DNA from: Nocardioides sp.
GTDB taxonomy: Bacteria > Actinomycetota > Actinomycetes > Propionibacteriales > Nocardioidaceae
Direction of reading: 5' to 3'
Assembly (NCBI GenBank): GCA_021166815.1
Contig: JAJPEO010000359.1
Coordinates: 1-9,486 of the forward strand
DNA length: 9,486 nucleotides
Shown here in pieces: positions 8,559 through 9,486 of the stretch. The notes below the pieces were generated by a model that was not told the origin of the DNA, made no database searches, and saw nothing but the letters and a program-made list of their open reading frames with translations. A program made the position numbers and the translations under genes. Position 1 is the first letter of the stretch. Each line of letters opens with the position of its first letter.

Positions 8559-9486
8559 ATGAGTGACTACAAGGGTCGCATCGGCAACCTCATCCGGGAC
8601 GCGCGCAAGCACCGAGGACTGACGCAGCACCAGCTGGCGGAGCTCCTCGGCACGAGCCAGAGCGCCATCAACCGGATCGAGCGCGGTCACCAGAACCTGT
8701 CCCTGGAGATGCTCGCCCGCATCGGCAGCGCCCTGGACTCCGAGATCGTCGCCCTCGGCGCCGGACCCACGCACCTCAGGATCAACGGACCCACGACCCT
8801 CTCGGGCTCGATCGACGTGAAGACGTCCAAGAACGCCGGGGTGGCGCTGCTGTGCGCCTCCCTGCTCAACCGCGGCCGCACCACGCTGCGCAAGGTCGCG
8901 CGGATCGAGGAGGTCAACCGCCTGCTCGAGGTCCTCAACTCCCTCGGCGTCCACACGCGCTGGATCGGCGACGACAACGACCTGGAGATCATCCCGCCCG
9001 CCGAGCTCGACCTGGCCAACATCGACGAGACGGCCGCCCGCCGCACCCGCTCGGTGATCATGTTCCTCGGGCCGCTGCTGCACCGCTCGGAGCAGTTCGA
9101 CCTGCCGTACGCCGGTGGCTGCAACCTCGGGACGCGCACCGTCGAGCCCCACATGGCGGCGCTGCGCCCCTTCGGCCTGGAGGTCAAGGCGACCGACGGC
9201 AGCTACCACGCCAGGGTCAACACCGTGGTCGCGCCGGAGCGACCGATCGTGCTCACCGAGCGCGGTGACACGGTCACCGAGAACGCCCTGATGGCGGCCG
9301 CGCTGCACACCGGCACCACGGTCATCCGCAACGCCTCGTCCAACTACATGGTCCAGGACCTGTGCTTCTACCTGCAGAAGCTGGGCGTGGAGATCGAGGG
9401 CATCGGCACCACCACGCTGACGGTGACCGGGTGCGAGCGCATCGACGTCGACGTGGACTACTCCCCCTCCGAGGACCCCATCGAGG
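8559..9486 (+). CDS. XRE-type helix-turn-helix domain fused to a MurA-like enolpyruvyl transferase (cut by window edge)
   Basis: An ATG at 8559 opens 309 complete codons that run off the window; the frame was read directly. Residues 1-67 are an XRE/lambda-repressor-type DNA-binding domain with the helix-turn-helix at about 21-40 (LTQHQLAELLGTSQSAINRI). From about residue 72 the protein aligns with UDP-N-acetylglucosamine 1-carboxyvinyltransferase. Lys91-Asn92 in TSKNAG match the MurA Lys22-Asn23 pair. Arg164 in RSVIMFLGPLL matches Arg91. Cys188 in GGCNLGTR matches catalytic Cys115, and Arg192 matches Arg120. Known: MurA transfers enolpyruvate from PEP to UDP-GlcNAc in the first committed step of peptidoglycan synthesis; the Cys is the fosfomycin target. 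Differences from canonical MurA are listed in the findings. The fusion appears to be a recurring actinobacterial family, so it is probably a second MurA-like protein and not the housekeeping enzyme. It may act as an autoregulated sensor or enzyme. The second half, with Asp305 and Arg397 equivalents, is outside the window. Confidence 0.88.
   Translation, partial: MSDYKGRIGNLIRDARKHRGLTQHQLAELLGTSQSAINRIERGHQNLSLEMLARIGSALDSEIVALGAGPTHLRINGPTTLSGSIDVKTSKNAGVALLCASLLNRGRTTLRKVARIEEVNRLLEVLNSLGVHTRWIGDDNDLEIIPPAELDLANIDETAARRTRSVIMFLGPLLHRSEQFDLPYAGGCNLGTRTVEPHMAALRPFGLEVKATDGSYHARVNTVVAPERPIVLTERGDTVTENALMAAALHTGTTVIRNASSNYMVQDLCFYLQKLGVEIEGIGTTTLTVTGCERIDVDVDYSPSEDPIE

Noticed and set aside
8535..9308. 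Minus-strand frame of 257 codons opposite HTH-MurA
   Set aside because: The plus strand encodes intact HTH and MurA motifs throughout, so this is a shadow.

Overview
The window is high-GC DNA with strong third-position G/C bias, tight gene packing and several candidate leaderless starts. This fits an actinobacterium, plausibly a Nocardioidaceae-type organism. The genus guess is inference from gene content, chiefly the HTH-MurA fusion and the small Cys-rich protein, and is not demonstrated.

Layout. Positions 1-315 (minus) hold the N-terminal part of a secreted lipoprotein cyclophilin. Positions 364-1719 (minus) hold an exported calcineurin-like metallophosphoesterase. The 310-bp gap at 1720-2029 has no gene but carries two palindromic candidate operators and a hairpin. 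From 7738 down to 2030 four genes run on the minus strand with gaps of 18, 8 and 19 bp, so they probably form one transcript: a short DrrC-type UvrA-like ABC ATPase, L-threonine 3-dehydrogenase (tdh), 2-amino-3-ketobutyrate CoA ligase (kbl), and a zinc alcohol/aldehyde dehydrogenase. A small YjdJ-type GNAT protein (7818-8132, minus) lies upstream. On the plus strand are a 48-residue Cys-rich protein (8341-8487) and an HTH-MurA fusion that starts at 8559 and runs off the right edge.

How the genes work together. Tdh oxidises L-threonine to 2-amino-3-ketobutyrate, and Kbl cleaves this with CoA to glycine and acetyl-CoA. The third enzyme could reduce carbonyl by-products of that pathway, but this is inference. 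The UvrA-like protein lacks the UvrB-binding insertion and resembles self-resistance proteins such as DrrC, not the repair enzyme.

The most interesting locus is 8521-9486. An XRE-type helix-turn-helix domain is fused to an enolpyruvyl-transferase (MurA-like) domain. A perfect 7-4-7 inverted repeat sits between the candidate -35 and -10 elements just upstream of the start, as expected for an autoregulated gene. The MurA domain keeps the catalytic Cys, Lys-Asn and Arg residues but departs from canonical MurA in several conserved loops, so its substrate is open. The fused architecture itself is, to my knowledge, widespread in Actinobacteria; the function is what remains poorly described.
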